Shown: positions 49,129 to 58,900, counted from the first letter of the stretch. The stretch: DNA of 64,000 nt from Gordonia hydrophobica NBRC 16057 (GCF_001592365.1 NZ_BCWU01000001.1:1-64000), one strand, 5' to 3'. Made by a program: numbers and translations. The notes: generated from the sequence alone by a model not told the origin.

Positions 49129-49977
49129 GTGACCAGCATTATCGAGCCACCCGAGCAGGTGTTGACCACCTTCGGTCTCACCGCGCATCCGCCGATCGCG
49201 ATGGACGTCGCGGCCTGGCGCGTGGGTGAAGTGGTGCTGACGCTGGTCCCCGACCATGCGCGCGCCGCCTGGTCGGCGACCGCACGCGAGCACCTCTACG
49301 TCGAGGGCATGCGGATCGCCCGTCCCATCCGGGCGTCGGACGGTCGGTACGTGGTGTCCGGTTGGCGCGCCGACACCTACGTCGCGGGCAGTCCGGAGCC
49401 GCGGCACGACGAGGTGGTCGCACTCGCGGACCGACTGCACGCCGAGACCGCCAAGTTCGAGCGTCCGCGGTTTCTGCTGCAGCCGCCCGCCCCGCCGTTC
49501 AACGACGTCGACGTCTTCGTCGCCGCCGATCGGGCGGCCTGGGAGGAGACGCCGCTGCGCAGTGCGCGCGCCGCGGGCATGGGGGAGCCGACCAGCGAGG
49601 ACGGTCAGCGGAGCATCGCGGAGATGAAGATCCTCGGCGGTCTGCGCAGGCCGGTCGACCTGCCGTCGCAGGTGGTGCACGGCGATCTGTTCGGCACGGT
49701 GCTGTTCGCCGGTGCCGCGGCGCCCGCGATCACCGACATCGTCCCGTACTGGCGTCCCGCGTCGTGGGCGGCCGCGGTGGTCGTCGTCGACGCCATCGCC
49801 TGGGGCGGCGCCAGCGAGGACCTCATCGAGCGGTGGTCCAACCATCCCGAGTGGCCGCAGATGCTGCTGCGCGCGGTCATGTTCCGGCTCGCCGTCCACG
49901 GCATGCACCCCCGCTCCACGGCGGGTGCGCTGCCGGGGCTGCTGCGTGTGGTGGACCTGGTCCGGATGATGGTGTAG
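49129..49977 (+). CDS. TIGR02569 family protein (Rv3205c-like)
   Basis: 282-residue protein of the actinobacterial TIGR02569 family, with a weak likeness to aminoglycoside phosphotransferase-type kinases. A late VVHGDLFGTVLF segment resembles the catalytic HGD loop, and a following ITDIVPYWRPASWAAAVVVVDAIAWG resembles the metal-binding loop. It starts MTSIIEPPEQVLTTFGL. A TAATCT box at 49117-49122 lies six bases before the GTG without a ribosome site. Substrate unknown. Confidence 0.78.
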   Translation: MTSIIEPPEQVLTTFGLTAHPPIAMDVAAWRVGEVVLTLVPDHARAAWSATAREHLYVEGMRIARPIRASDGRYVVSGWRADTYVAGSPEPRHDEVVALADRLHAETAKFERPRFLLQPPAPPFNDVDVFVAADRAAWEETPLRSARAAGMGEPTSEDGQRSIAEMKILGGLRRPVDLPSQVVHGDLFGTVLFAGAAAPAITDIVPYWRPASWAAAVVVVDAIAWGGASEDLIERWSNHPEWPQMLLRAVMFRLAVHGMHPRSTAGALPGLLRVVDLVRMMV

Positions 49978-49984
49978 CCGCCGG

Positions 49985-50287
49985 TCACCACTGCACGCGG
50001 TGCGTCTTCATGTCGATGCGGTCGTCGTCGATGTGCACGCCCTCGTCGCGGAGCCGCGCGAGTTGTCGTGCACGCAGACCGGCCGCAGGCCGCCCCGACA
50101 CGGGGACCACGCGATGCCAGGGGAGGTCGGCGGCGTCGGTCCGCATGATCCACCCGACGATCCGTGGGCTCGACAGTCCGACGACGCTCGCGAGATCGCC
50201 GTACGTGCTGACCATGCCCGGTGGGATGGCCGCGATCAGTGCGCGGACCTGCTCCACCTGGTCTTCGGTCACCTTCGCCATCGCCAC
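49985..50287 (-). CDS. Alkyltransferase-like (ATL) DNA-binding protein
   Basis: 100-residue relative of the C-terminal domain of O6-alkylguanine-DNA alkyltransferase. The helix-turn-helix (STYGDLASVVGLSSPRIVGWIM) is intact, but the active PCHRV motif reads PWHRV (Trp57), so it cannot take up the alkyl group. ATL proteins bind O6-alkylguanine, flip it and hand it to nucleotide excision repair. It is convergent with the TIGR02569 gene and co-directional with the esterase nine bases upstream. Position matches Rv3204. Confidence 0.86.
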   Translation of the reverse strand: MAMAKVTEDQVEQVRALIAAIPPGMVSTYGDLASVVGLSSPRIVGWIMRTDAADLPWHRVVPVSGRPAAGLRARQLARLRDEGVHIDDDRIDMKTHRVQW

Positions 50288-50296
50288 CCGCCTTCG

Positions 50297-51109
50297 CTAC
50301 AGCAGACTCGTGACGAGTTCGGCGCACAACTCCGGGGCCAGGAACGGCACCATGTGCTCTGTGTCGACGTGGTGGACGGTGACCGAGTCGGCGCGTTCGG
50401 CGGCGCAGGCGTCGAGGAAGGCCGGCCGAGCGAACGGCGGATCCACCCGATCAGCGATCACCACGTGCGTCGGGACGCCACTCGGCGGCAACCGGAACCG
50501 CCGCGTCATCTCACTCCAGGCCGTCGCGACAGCGGGCGCCGACACCCGCCACGCCACGCGACCGTCCGGGGTCGACACCAGATGCTGCTGCACTTCGGCG
50601 TCGAGGACGTGTGCCGGTACCGCACCCCACCCCTCCATGCGTTTGGCGGCCTTCGCATCCTCGGCGTCGGCGTTGCCCCAGTGCATCATCGCGGACTCGG
50701 CGATGGTGCGAGCGAACTGGGCGTCGAGCCCCTGGGCGGGATCGAGGAGGACCAGGCCCGCGATGTCGGAGGGACGCCGCGCCGCGAGTTCGAGGCTGAT
50801 CGCGCTGCCGAACGAGTGCGCCACGATCACCACCGGGCGGGCCTGCGCAGCGATGTGACGGTCGACGACCGCCGAGAGGGCGTCGGCGTTGTCATCGATT
50901 GTCCACGGCGGCTCCCACGGACTGTGGCCGTGCCCCAGCAGATCGGGGGCGACCACGCGGACACCGGGCAGATGCTCATCGGCCAGGCGTCCCCACCGGA
51001 GGCCGTGCCCGGTGAGCCCGTGGACCGCCAGGACGTGCGGGGCGCTCGGGTCGTCGGGGCCGAACAGGTGGACGTGGAGGTCGCGAGCACCCGCGGTGGA
51101 ACCTGGCAT
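50297..51109 (-). CDS. lipV: Alpha/beta hydrolase, LipV-like
   Basis: 270 residues of the alpha/beta-hydrolase fold. The oxyanion region is HGLTGHG, the nucleophile Ser99 is in VIVAHSFGSA, the acid is expected in IADRVDPPF and the catalytic His in TEHMVPF. No signal peptide. It corresponds to LipV (Rv3203) by order; esterase or lipase activity is likely, the natural substrate unknown. It is divergent from adnA over a 55-bp gap that holds the adnA promoter. Confidence 0.83.
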   Translation of the reverse strand: MPGSTAGARDLHVHLFGPDDPSAPHVLAVHGLTGHGLRWGRLADEHLPGVRVVAPDLLGHGHSPWEPPWTIDDNADALSAVVDRHIAAQARPVVIVAHSFGSAISLELAARRPSDIAGLVLLDPAQGLDAQFARTIAESAMMHWGNADAEDAKAAKRMEGWGAVPAHVLDAEVQQHLVSTPDGRVAWRVSAPAVATAWSEMTRRFRLPPSGVPTHVVIADRVDPPFARPAFLDACAAERADSVTVHHVDTEHMVPFLAPELCAELVTSLL

Positions 51110-51136
51110 GCCTCAACCATAATCGGCGGCTTATCG

Positions 51137-51158
51137 TGTCAGAGGGGCGTGCTTCCAT
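51137..51158 (+). promoter_or_regulatory. RecA-independent (PafBC-type) damage promoter of adnA
   Basis: TGTCAGAG (51137-51144), eight bases, then TTCCAT (51153-51158), six bases before the adnA ATG. The known consensus is TTGTCRGTG-N8-TANNNT. The 15-base block TGTCAGAGGGGCGTG is identical to the one upstream of uvrD2 at 62334. Confidence 0.6.
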
Positions 51159-51164
51159 AGGTGC

Positions 51165-54100
51165 ATGACCCGACCCGGTACTCGCCTCACTGCGGCGCCT
51201 GCACCGACGGACGTGATCCGTCGGTGGCCGGACGCTGCGACGGCGGTGATCGCCGGGGATCACCGCGCCGATCTCGAGCGTCCGTGGCGCCCGTGGCACG
51301 TCCACGGCGGACCCGGAACGGGAAAGACGTCGTTGATCGTCGACGCCGCGGTCGCCCGCCTGCTGCACCCCGACGTGGATCCGCAGTCGGTGCTCGTCCT
51401 CGCCGCCAATCGGCGTGCGGCGACGCAGCTGCGGTCGGAGATCACGCGGCGGGTGCTGTCGGCGGGCGGGAGCCTCGGCGGCGCACTGCGCGAGCCGCTG
51501 GTGCGGACCGTTCACTCGTATGCGTTCGCCGTGCTGCGTCTGCAGGCGTCCGCGCACGGCAACCCGCCGCCACGGCTGATCACCGGATCCGAACAGGACG
51601 TGATTTTGCGCGAGCTCCTCGCGGGCGACGTGGAGGACGGCGCCGAGTACTGGCCGCCGTCCCTGCGCCCGGCGCTGACCACCGACGGCTTCGCGCAGGC
51701 GTTGCGCGACCTGATGATGCGCGCTGCCGAACGCGGCCTGGGACCGGACGATCTCGCCGACCTCGGGCGGACGCACAACCGTCCGGAATGGGTCGCCGCC
51801 GGCCACGCGTTCCGCCAGTACGAGGAGGGGATGCTGCTGCGCGGCGCCGTCGGGCTCGATGCGCCCGAGGCCAGCGTGAGCGCCGTCGACGCCGCCGAGC
51901 TGATCGGCTCGGCGCTGTCGGCGTTCGCGACCGACCCGGACGTCTTGCGCGGGCAGCGGCAGCGGATTCGTCACCTGCTTGTCGACGACGCCCAGCACCT
52001 CGACCCGCAGGCCGCTTCCCTCGTCCGGTTGCTCGGCACGGGCGCCGATTCCGCGGTGATCGCCTCCGACACCGACCAGTCGGTGTTCGGCTTCCGCGGC
52101 GCGGATCCCCGATTCGCCGAGTCCGTCGCCGACGACGATCCCGATCGCGATGTGCCGCTGCGCGTCGGGTTCCGTACCAGTCCCGCGGTCACCGCGGTCG
52201 GTCGTGCCCTCGCCGTCCGGCTCCCCGGAGCGCGCCCGCACCCGTATCCGGAGCCGGCGGTCGACGACGGTGACGGCACCGCGGCGGGCGCAGGCCGCGC
52301 CGGCGTGCAGGTGTTCTCGTCCGCAGCCAAGGAGGCGACCGCCGTCGCCGACATGATGCGACGGGCGCACCTGTTCGACGGTGTCCCGTGGTCGCAGATG
52401 GCGGTGATCGTCAGGTCCGTGCCGCGGGCCCTGCCCGCTCTGCGGCGCGCGTTCTCGTCGGCGGGCGTCCCGATGGCGACCCCCGCCAGCGACATCCCGA
52501 TCCACCGGCAGCGCGCGGTGGAGGCGTTCACCCTGATCCTGCGGATCGCGGCGGGCGGCACTCCGCTCGACGGCGACGAGGTGATCGCGCTGCTGGGCGG
52601 ACCGATCGGCACGGCGGACCCCACCATGCTGCGCCGACTGCGGCGCGGGGTACGCCGCGCCGACGAGGGACCCGACCGCGACGTCGACTCACTGACCTCG
52701 CTGGCCGCCGCGCTGTCCGACCCCGAACGCATGGATCAGCTGCTGTCCGGGCTCACCGACTTCGAGTCGCTGTCCCTCACACATCTGCGGAAGGTGATCG
52801 ACGCAGCGCGCGGAGCGCATGCCACCGGCGTCGGCGTGGAGGAGATGCTCTGGCGGGCGTGGCGGGCCAGCGGGTTGGAACGCCGCTGGACGGCGCAGTC
52901 GTTGCGCGGCGGTCGTGGCGGCGACCAAGCCGACCGCGATCTGGATGCGATGCTCGCCATGTTCGAGGCGGCGGGCACCTTCGCCGACAATCTGCCCGCG
53001 GCGGGAGCGCTCGGGTTCATCGATTACCTCGGGCAGCTGCAGATTCCGCGTGAGTCGCGCATCGCGGTCGCCGACGCGGAGTCGGTCGCGGTGGTGTCCG
53101 CGCATGCGGCGGCCGGAAGGGAATGGGAGGTCGTCGCGGTGCCGGGTGTGCTGGACGGGCTGTGGCCGTCGTTGCGCAGCCGCGGCAGCATCCTCGGGAC
53201 GCCCGCGTTGATCGACCTGCTCGACGGCGTGGGCGCCGACGCCGTCGACACCATCGCCCGCGGCTCGGTGATGCTGGCCGACGAGCGACGACTGCTGCTG
53301 GTCGCGTGTACACGGGCACGCAGCCGGCTCATGGTGACGGCGATCGAAGACGGCAGCGGCGACGCCTCGCCGTCCCGCTTCGTCCCGGAGATCGCCGAGG
53401 CGATCGGCGGGTACGGCGCCGACGGCGATCAATCCGCGGACGCCGACGATGAGGTGCCGCTCGATTCCGGGGTGCGCCGGGTGCTGTCGCTGCCGTCCCT
53501 GGTCGCCGAGTTGCGTGCGGTCGCCGTGGCGGGCGCCGACGCCGAGGGCGGGCCCGACGAGCGGACGCGCGTCGCCGCGTCGCTCCTGGCCGACCTCGCA
53601 CAGGCCGGAGTGCCGGGGGCTGCTCCGGCCGACTGGTTCGGGTTGATGGGACCGAGCACCGGTGCGCCGCTGTGGACGCCGGAGAACGGGCCAAGGACCC
53701 TGTCGCCGTCGAATGTGGACGCGCTGACGCGCTGCTCTCTGCGATGGATGCTGGAACGCAACGGCGGGCGGGACGGCGACGCCGAACAAGCCGTCACCGG
53801 GACCCTGGTGCACACCTTGGTGCAGGCGGTCGCGGGTCGACTCGATCGGACCGAGGTGAACGCCGCGCTGCACGAGGTGTGGGAGCGGGTCGCATCCCCC
53901 GCCCAGTGGTATAGCGACCGGGAGCTCGAACGCGCCGAGGGCATGCTCACGAACTTCCGTGACTGGCTGCGGATCTCGCGCGCGGATCTCACCGAAGCGG
54001 GGGTGGAGGTGGAGGTCGACGCTACGTTGCCGACCGGTGTCGACGAGGACGGCAATGCGCTGCTGCCGGTCCGGTTGATCGGTCGCATCGACCGCTTGGA

Positions 54101-54470
54101 GACCGACAGTCAGGGAAGACCGGTCGTCGTCGACGTGAAGACCGGCAAGAATCCGGTCCGCGCGGTCGACGCCCAGGAGCATCCCCAGCTCGCGACGTAC
54201 CAGCTGGCGCTGACCCTGCACGGCGAGCAGCCGGGCGGCGGACGCCTGGTCTACGTCGCGAGCTCGAACAAGAAGACCGGCTCCGCCGAACGAACACAGT
54301 CCCCGCTGACTCCGGAGCAGATCCAGGAATGGACCGACGTGGTGCGCGACGCCGCGCGTGCGAGCATCGGTCCGGTGTTCACCGCGACGCCCAACAGCGG
54401 ATGCGGACACTGTTCGCTGGTGCAGTCGTGCCCGGCGCAACTGCGGGGGAAGGCAGTCATCGATGACTGA
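51165..54470 (+). CDS. adnA: Helicase-nuclease subunit AdnA
   Basis: 1101 residues. An N-terminal UvrD-like motor (Walker A GGPGTGKTS at 48-56) is joined to a C-terminal RecB-type nuclease (GRIDR, then VVDVKTG and LATYQLAL). Motif II reads D274-D-A-Q instead of DExQ, fitting the known weak motor of AdnA. Cysteines in TRCSLRW and CGHCSLVQSC could hold an iron-sulphur cluster. With AdnB it resects double-strand breaks, replacing RecBCD/AddAB in mycobacteria. ATG 51165; the stop overlaps adnB by eight bases. A PafBC-type promoter lies upstream. Confidence 0.9.
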   Translation: MTRPGTRLTAAPAPTDVIRRWPDAATAVIAGDHRADLERPWRPWHVHGGPGTGKTSLIVDAAVARLLHPDVDPQSVLVLAANRRAATQLRSEITRRVLSAGGSLGGALREPLVRTVHSYAFAVLRLQASAHGNPPPRLITGSEQDVILRELLAGDVEDGAEYWPPSLRPALTTDGFAQALRDLMMRAAERGLGPDDLADLGRTHNRPEWVAAGHAFRQYEEGMLLRGAVGLDAPEASVSAVDAAELIGSALSAFATDPDVLRGQRQRIRHLLVDDAQHLDPQAASLVRLLGTGADSAVIASDTDQSVFGFRGADPRFAESVADDDPDRDVPLRVGFRTSPAVTAVGRALAVRLPGARPHPYPEPAVDDGDGTAAGAGRAGVQVFSSAAKEATAVADMMRRAHLFDGVPWSQMAVIVRSVPRALPALRRAFSSAGVPMATPASDIPIHRQRAVEAFTLILRIAAGGTPLDGDEVIALLGGPIGTADPTMLRRLRRGVRRADEGPDRDVDSLTSLAAALSDPERMDQLLSGLTDFESLSLTHLRKVIDAARGAHATGVGVEEMLWRAWRASGLERRWTAQSLRGGRGGDQADRDLDAMLAMFEAAGTFADNLPAAGALGFIDYLGQLQIPRESRIAVADAESVAVVSAHAAAGREWEVVAVPGVLDGLWPSLRSRGSILGTPALIDLLDGVGADAVDTIARGSVMLADERRLLLVACTRARSRLMVTAIEDGSGDASPSRFVPEIAEAIGGYGADGDQSADADDEVPLDSGVRRVLSLPSLVAELRAVAVAGADAEGGPDERTRVAASLLADLAQAGVPGAAPADWFGLMGPSTGAPLWTPENGPRTLSPSNVDALTRCSLRWMLERNGGRDGDAEQAVTGTLVHTLVQAVAGRLDRTEVNAALHEVWERVASPAQWYSDRELERAEGMLTNFRDWLRISRADLTEAGVEVEVDATLPTGVDEDGNALLPVRLIGRIDRLETDSQGRPVVVDVKTGKNPVRAVDAQEHPQLATYQLALTLHGEQPGGGRLVYVASSNKKTGSAERTQSPLTPEQIQEWTDVVRDAARASIGPVFTATPNSGCGHCSLVQSCPAQLRGKAVIDD

Positions 54471-57400
54471 TCACGACAGTGCGCGGAGCCGACCGGTGAT
54501 CGGCGCGCGCTCACTGGCTGCGGCCTTGGGACTTCCGCCACCCACGGACGAGCAGATCGAGGTGATCGAGGCGCCGTTGGAGCCGATGCTGGTGGTCGCG
54601 GGCGCCGGTGCGGGCAAGACCGAGACGATGGCGTCGCGTGTGGTGTGGCTGGTGGCCAACCGGCTCGTCGGTCCGGAGGAGATCCTCGGGCTCACCTTCA
54701 CCCGCAAGGCGGCGAGCGAACTGGCGGCGCGCATCCGCCGGAGGTTGTCGATGCTCGCGGGCAGTCCGGCGCTGCTGGAGTGGGACCCGGACGGTGAGCT
54801 CGCGAGTCGGCTGCGCAGTGCCGACGCCGAAGTCAGCACCTACCACGCCTACGCGGGCAGGTTGATCGCCGATTACGGTCTGCTGCTGCCGGTGGAGCCG
54901 ACGGCCACCCTGCTCAGCGAGACCGAACTGTGGCAGCTGGCGTTCTCGGTCGTCACCACCTGGCCGGGGGCACTGACTACGAGCAAGGTGCCGTCGTCGG
55001 TCACCGAGGCGGTGCTGCGGCTGTATTCGGAGATGGCCGAACACCTCGTCGACATCGACGATCTGCGTACTGCGGGCGACGATCTGTACCGGATGATCGA
55101 CACCCTCCCGAAGGGGAAGGGGCAGCGCGCCGAGCCGAGCCAGAAACTGCGCGGTATCCAGGCCGTGATGGACGAACGCCGGGAGTTGATCCCGCTGGTG
55201 ATCGCCCTGCGGGAGACCATGTCGGCACAGGGCGCGCTGGACTTCGGCAGTCAGATGTCCCTCGCGGCGCGGCTGGTGTCCACGCATCCGGAGGTGGTCG
55301 ACGCCGAACGTGCGAGCATCCGGGCCGTGCTGCTCGACGAATACCAGGACACCGGGCACTCGCAGCGCATCCTGCTGTCGTCGTTGTTCGGCGGACATGC
55401 GGTCGCGGGTCGTCGCCCGATCGCGGTGACGGCCGTCGGAGATCCCATCCAGTCGATCTACGGGTGGCGTGGTGCGTCGGCGGCCAATCTGCCGCGTTTC
55501 GCGCGTGACTTCCCGCGCGCCGACAGCCGGGACGCACCGCGTCGTGAACTGCTCACCAGCTGGCGCAACTGCGTGAACGCCCTGTATCTGGCCAACGAGA
55601 GTTCGGCGGAACTGCGCCGGCGCGGCGTGCCGGTCAGCGTGCTCCGCGCTCGCCCGGACGCCCCCGCGGGCACCGTGCGGTTGGCGTTGACCGAGACTGT
55701 GGTCGACGAACGCGAGTGGATCGCGGACCGTATCGAGGACTACTACCGCACCGCGGAACGCGACCAGACCGTGCCGCCGACCACCGCGATCCTGGTGCGC
55801 CGCAACGAGGATTCCGCGCCGCTGGCCGCGGAGCTGGAGCGTCGCGGCATCCCCGCCGAGGTGGTCGGCATCGGGGGTCTGCTGCACGTCCCAGAGATCA
55901 CCGACATCGTCGCCACGCTGCGGCTGATGGCGGATCCGATGGCGGGCACCGCGGCGGTGCGGCTGTTGACCGGCGCTCGCTGGCAGCTCGGCGCCGCCGA
56001 TCTCGCTGCGCTCTGGCGTCGGGCCCGCGAACTCACCGCCGGCACGGGGACTCCCACGACCGGCGCGGTCACCAGCCGCGAGGCGCTCGACGACGCGCTC
56101 GACTCGGCGCTCCCCGGGGAAGCCGTCGACTCCGCCGGACTGTGCGACGCGCTCGCGGACCCGGGTGACGCCGCCCGGTACAGCGCCGCCGGGTACGAAC
56201 GGATCACCACGTTCGGCGCCCAGTTGGAGGGGCTGCGACGGCGTATCGGGCAGCCGCTGCCGGAGCTGGTCGCCGACGTCGAACAGACGATCGGCGTCGC
56301 CGTCGAAGCGCAGATCCGTGCTCGCCGGATGCGCGGTGAGGTGACGGGGCGCGAACACCTCGATGCCTTCGCCGAGTACGTGACCCATTACGCCGAACGC
56401 TCCGGTGCCACGCTGCCCGGGCTGCTCTCGTTCCTGGAGACCGCCGAAGTGGTGGAGAAAGGACTAGAGGCAGGACAGGTGGAGGTGGCGCAGCAGCGCG
56501 TGCAGATCCTCACCGTGCACGCAGCGAAAGGGCTGGAGTGGGACGTCGTCGCGCTGCCACACGTCGCCGACCGGATCTTCCCGAGCGGCAAAGCGGAGAC
56601 CACGTGGCTCGGATCCTCGAAAGAGCTGCCCGCACAGCTGCGTGGTGATCTGTCGCGCGACGGCGACGAGGGGTTCCCGCCGTTGGACCTCACCGAGATC
56701 GCCGACCGCAAAGAACTCGAGCAGGCCATCGACGACCACAAGGCGGCGATCGGGGAACGGCGGCTGGAAGAGGATCGTCGGCTGTTGTACGTGGCGCTGA
56801 CGCGCGCCAAGCACACGCTGTTGGTCTCCGCGCACCATTGGTCGGAGACCGGCGACAAGCCGCGTGGCGGCTCGGAGTTCTACACCGAGCTCGCCGCGCT
56901 CGTCGCCGACGGCGTGGCGGGCGCCGCGGGAACGGTCGCTGACCCGAGCGGCCTGGCCATCGACGTCGACGCGCCGCCGCCGGATCCGGACGCGACGAAT
57001 CCCCTCACCGAACAACAGATCAGCGTCGCGTGGCCGGTCGATCTTCTCGGTGATCGGCGTGCGCCGATGGTCGCGGCCGCGGAGCTCGTCGATGCGGCGC
57101 GGGCTGAACGCGCGTTGTTCGCCGTCGCGGACGTCGAACCCGTCGACCCGGACGCGCGAGACTGGCAGCGGGAAGTAGCGGTCCTGCTGGACGAGAAGGC
57201 GCAGACCCTCGACCCGGTCGTCGACGTGGAGCTCCCCGGACACCTGTCGGTGAGTCAACTGGTGGAACTCGATTCCGACGAGGAGGCATTCGCGGCCCGG
57301 CTCCGTCGCCCGGTCCCATACCGTCCCAATCCGATGGCGCGCCGCGGCACCGCCTTTCACGCCTGGGTGGAACGACGGTTCGGCGCCACTCGACTTCTGG

Positions 57401-57825
57401 ACGTCGACGAGCTTCCCGGTGCCGCCGATGCCGCAGCGGGCGCCGTCGAAGACGATCTGGACCTGCTGCGCAGCAAGTTCCTGGCCTCGGAGTGGGCCGA
57501 CCGCACGCCGCAAGAGGTGGAAGTCGGGTTCGAGACCGTCATCGGCGCCACCGTCGTGCGAGGTCGCATGGACGCGGTCTTCGCCGACGGCGACGGCGCA
57601 CTGGTGGTGGACTGGAAGACCGGGGCGGTTCCCGAACCGGCGAAACGGAAGGCCCTGTTCATTCAGCTCGCTGCCTACCGGGTCGCGTGGTCGCAGCTGT
57701 CGGGCATCCCGCTCGAGAAGGTGCGCGCGGCGTTCGTGTATGTCCGGCACGACTTCACCCTCGAACCCGTCGATCTGCCCGGTCCGGACGCGCTTGCGCG
57801 AATGCTGACCGACCGGATGCAGTAG
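54463..57825 (+). CDS. adnB: Helicase-nuclease subunit AdnB
   Basis: 1120 residues. The UvrD-like motor is canonical: Walker A AGAGAGKTE at 46-54, motif II LLDEYQDT, GDPIQSIYGWRG, and LTVHAAKGLEWD. The C-terminal RecB-type nuclease has GRMDAVFADGDGALVVDWKTG. AdnB powers translocation of the AdnAB complex and cuts one strand. ATG 54463 lies inside the end of adnA (ATGACTGA, eight-base overlap), so the two subunits are coupled. Followed within ten bases by the channel gene. Confidence 0.93.
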   Translation: MTDHDSARSRPVIGARSLAAALGLPPPTDEQIEVIEAPLEPMLVVAGAGAGKTETMASRVVWLVANRLVGPEEILGLTFTRKAASELAARIRRRLSMLAGSPALLEWDPDGELASRLRSADAEVSTYHAYAGRLIADYGLLLPVEPTATLLSETELWQLAFSVVTTWPGALTTSKVPSSVTEAVLRLYSEMAEHLVDIDDLRTAGDDLYRMIDTLPKGKGQRAEPSQKLRGIQAVMDERRELIPLVIALRETMSAQGALDFGSQMSLAARLVSTHPEVVDAERASIRAVLLDEYQDTGHSQRILLSSLFGGHAVAGRRPIAVTAVGDPIQSIYGWRGASAANLPRFARDFPRADSRDAPRRELLTSWRNCVNALYLANESSAELRRRGVPVSVLRARPDAPAGTVRLALTETVVDEREWIADRIEDYYRTAERDQTVPPTTAILVRRNEDSAPLAAELERRGIPAEVVGIGGLLHVPEITDIVATLRLMADPMAGTAAVRLLTGARWQLGAADLAALWRRARELTAGTGTPTTGAVTSREALDDALDSALPGEAVDSAGLCDALADPGDAARYSAAGYERITTFGAQLEGLRRRIGQPLPELVADVEQTIGVAVEAQIRARRMRGEVTGREHLDAFAEYVTHYAERSGATLPGLLSFLETAEVVEKGLEAGQVEVAQQRVQILTVHAAKGLEWDVVALPHVADRIFPSGKAETTWLGSSKELPAQLRGDLSRDGDEGFPPLDLTEIADRKELEQAIDDHKAAIGERRLEEDRRLLYVALTRAKHTLLVSAHHWSETGDKPRGGSEFYTELAALVADGVAGAAGTVADPSGLAIDVDAPPPDPDATNPLTEQQISVAWPVDLLGDRRAPMVAAAELVDAARAERALFAVADVEPVDPDARDWQREVAVLLDEKAQTLDPVVDVELPGHLSVSQLVELDSDEEAFAARLRRPVPYRPNPMARRGTAFHAWVERRFGATRLLDVDELPGAADAAAGAVEDDLDLLRSKFLASEWADRTPQEVEVGFETVIGATVVRGRMDAVFADGDGALVVDWKTGAVPEPAKRKALFIQLAAYRVAWSQLSGIPLEKVRAAFVYVRHDFTLEPVDLPGPDALARMLTDRMQ

Positions 57826-57835
57826 CCTCCCAATC

Positions 57836-58900
57836 GTGCGTAAGCGATTGCGCCGCCGCAAGGGCGGCGGGCTGGTAGACGAACCGGACTACGCTCTCGT
57901 CGGCGTCGTCCGGATCCCCGAGAGCGAGAAGAGCCCGGCCCGGGCCATCGGCCGCCGCGTGCTGTGGGCGTTGCTGGCATTGTTCGTCTGCTCGATCATC
58001 GTCTACCTCGATCGCGACGGCTACCGCGACGCCCGCGAGGCGCCGATGACCTACATCGACGCGCTCTATTACACGTCCGTCACGCTCTCGACCACGGGCT
58101 ACGGAGACGTCACGCCGATCACTGAATCGGCACGACTGGTCAACATCATCTTCATCACTCCGCTTCGCGTCCTCTTCCTGATCGTGCTCATCGGTACGAC
58201 CCTCGAAGTGTTGACCGAACGCTCGCGCCAGGCGATGAAGATCCAGAACTGGAGGAACCGGGTGCGCAACCACACCATCGTCATCGGGTACGGCACCAAG
58301 GGCCGCACCGCGGTGGACGCGGTGATCGCCGACGGCGGTAAGCCCGCGGAGATCGTCGTCGTCGACAAGGATCAGGGGGCGCTCGACGTCGCCAACACGC
58401 ACGGCCTGGTCACCGTGCGCGGCGACGCCACCAAGTCCGACGTCCTGCGGCTGGCCGGCGTGCAGCATGCGGCCGCGATCGTCGTGGCCGCCAATCGAGA
58501 CGACACCGCGGTGCTCGCCACCCTGACCGCCCGCGAGATCAACGATCGCGCGAAGATCGTCGCCGCGATCAACGAGTCGGAGAACACCCATCTGATGCGT
58601 CAGTCCGGCGCCGACTCGGTGGTGGTGTCGTCGGAGACCGCGGGCCGGCTGTTGGGCATCGCCACCATCACACCGTCGGTGGTCGAGGTGGTGGAGGACC
58701 TGCTCAGCCCCGAGGAGGGGTACGCGATCGCCGAGCGCGAGGTGGAGCCGTCGGAGACGGGAGGCTCGCCTGCGCACACCAAGGACCTGGTGCTGGGGGT
58801 GGTCCGGAACGGCAAGCTGTATCGAGTGGGCGACGAAGAGGTGGAGGAGATCGAAGCGGGCGATCGACTGCTGTACGTGCGACAGGGAGGACCGGCCTGA
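57836..58900 (+). CDS. Two-helix potassium channel with TrkA domains
   Basis: 354 residues. Two membrane helices (about 41-57 and 104-124) flank a pore loop with selectivity filter TTGYGD at 86-91. A RCK/TrkA-N domain (VIGYGTKGRTAVDAVIADG) binds nucleotide or Ca2+ in relatives, and a TrkA-C domain ends the chain. It is an MthK-like K+ channel. The GTG start follows adnB by ten bases; a TAGCCT box, including the adnB stop, lies seven bases before it. The stop overlaps the nudC ATG by one base (TGATG). Confidence 0.87.
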   Translation: MRKRLRRRKGGGLVDEPDYALVGVVRIPESEKSPARAIGRRVLWALLALFVCSIIVYLDRDGYRDAREAPMTYIDALYYTSVTLSTTGYGDVTPITESARLVNIIFITPLRVLFLIVLIGTTLEVLTERSRQAMKIQNWRNRVRNHTIVIGYGTKGRTAVDAVIADGGKPAEIVVVDKDQGALDVANTHGLVTVRGDATKSDVLRLAGVQHAAAIVVAANRDDTAVLATLTAREINDRAKIVAAINESENTHLMRQSGADSVVVSSETAGRLLGIATITPSVVEVVEDLLSPEEGYAIAEREVEPSETGGSPAHTKDLVLGVVRNGKLYRVGDEEVEEIEAGDRLLYVRQGGPA

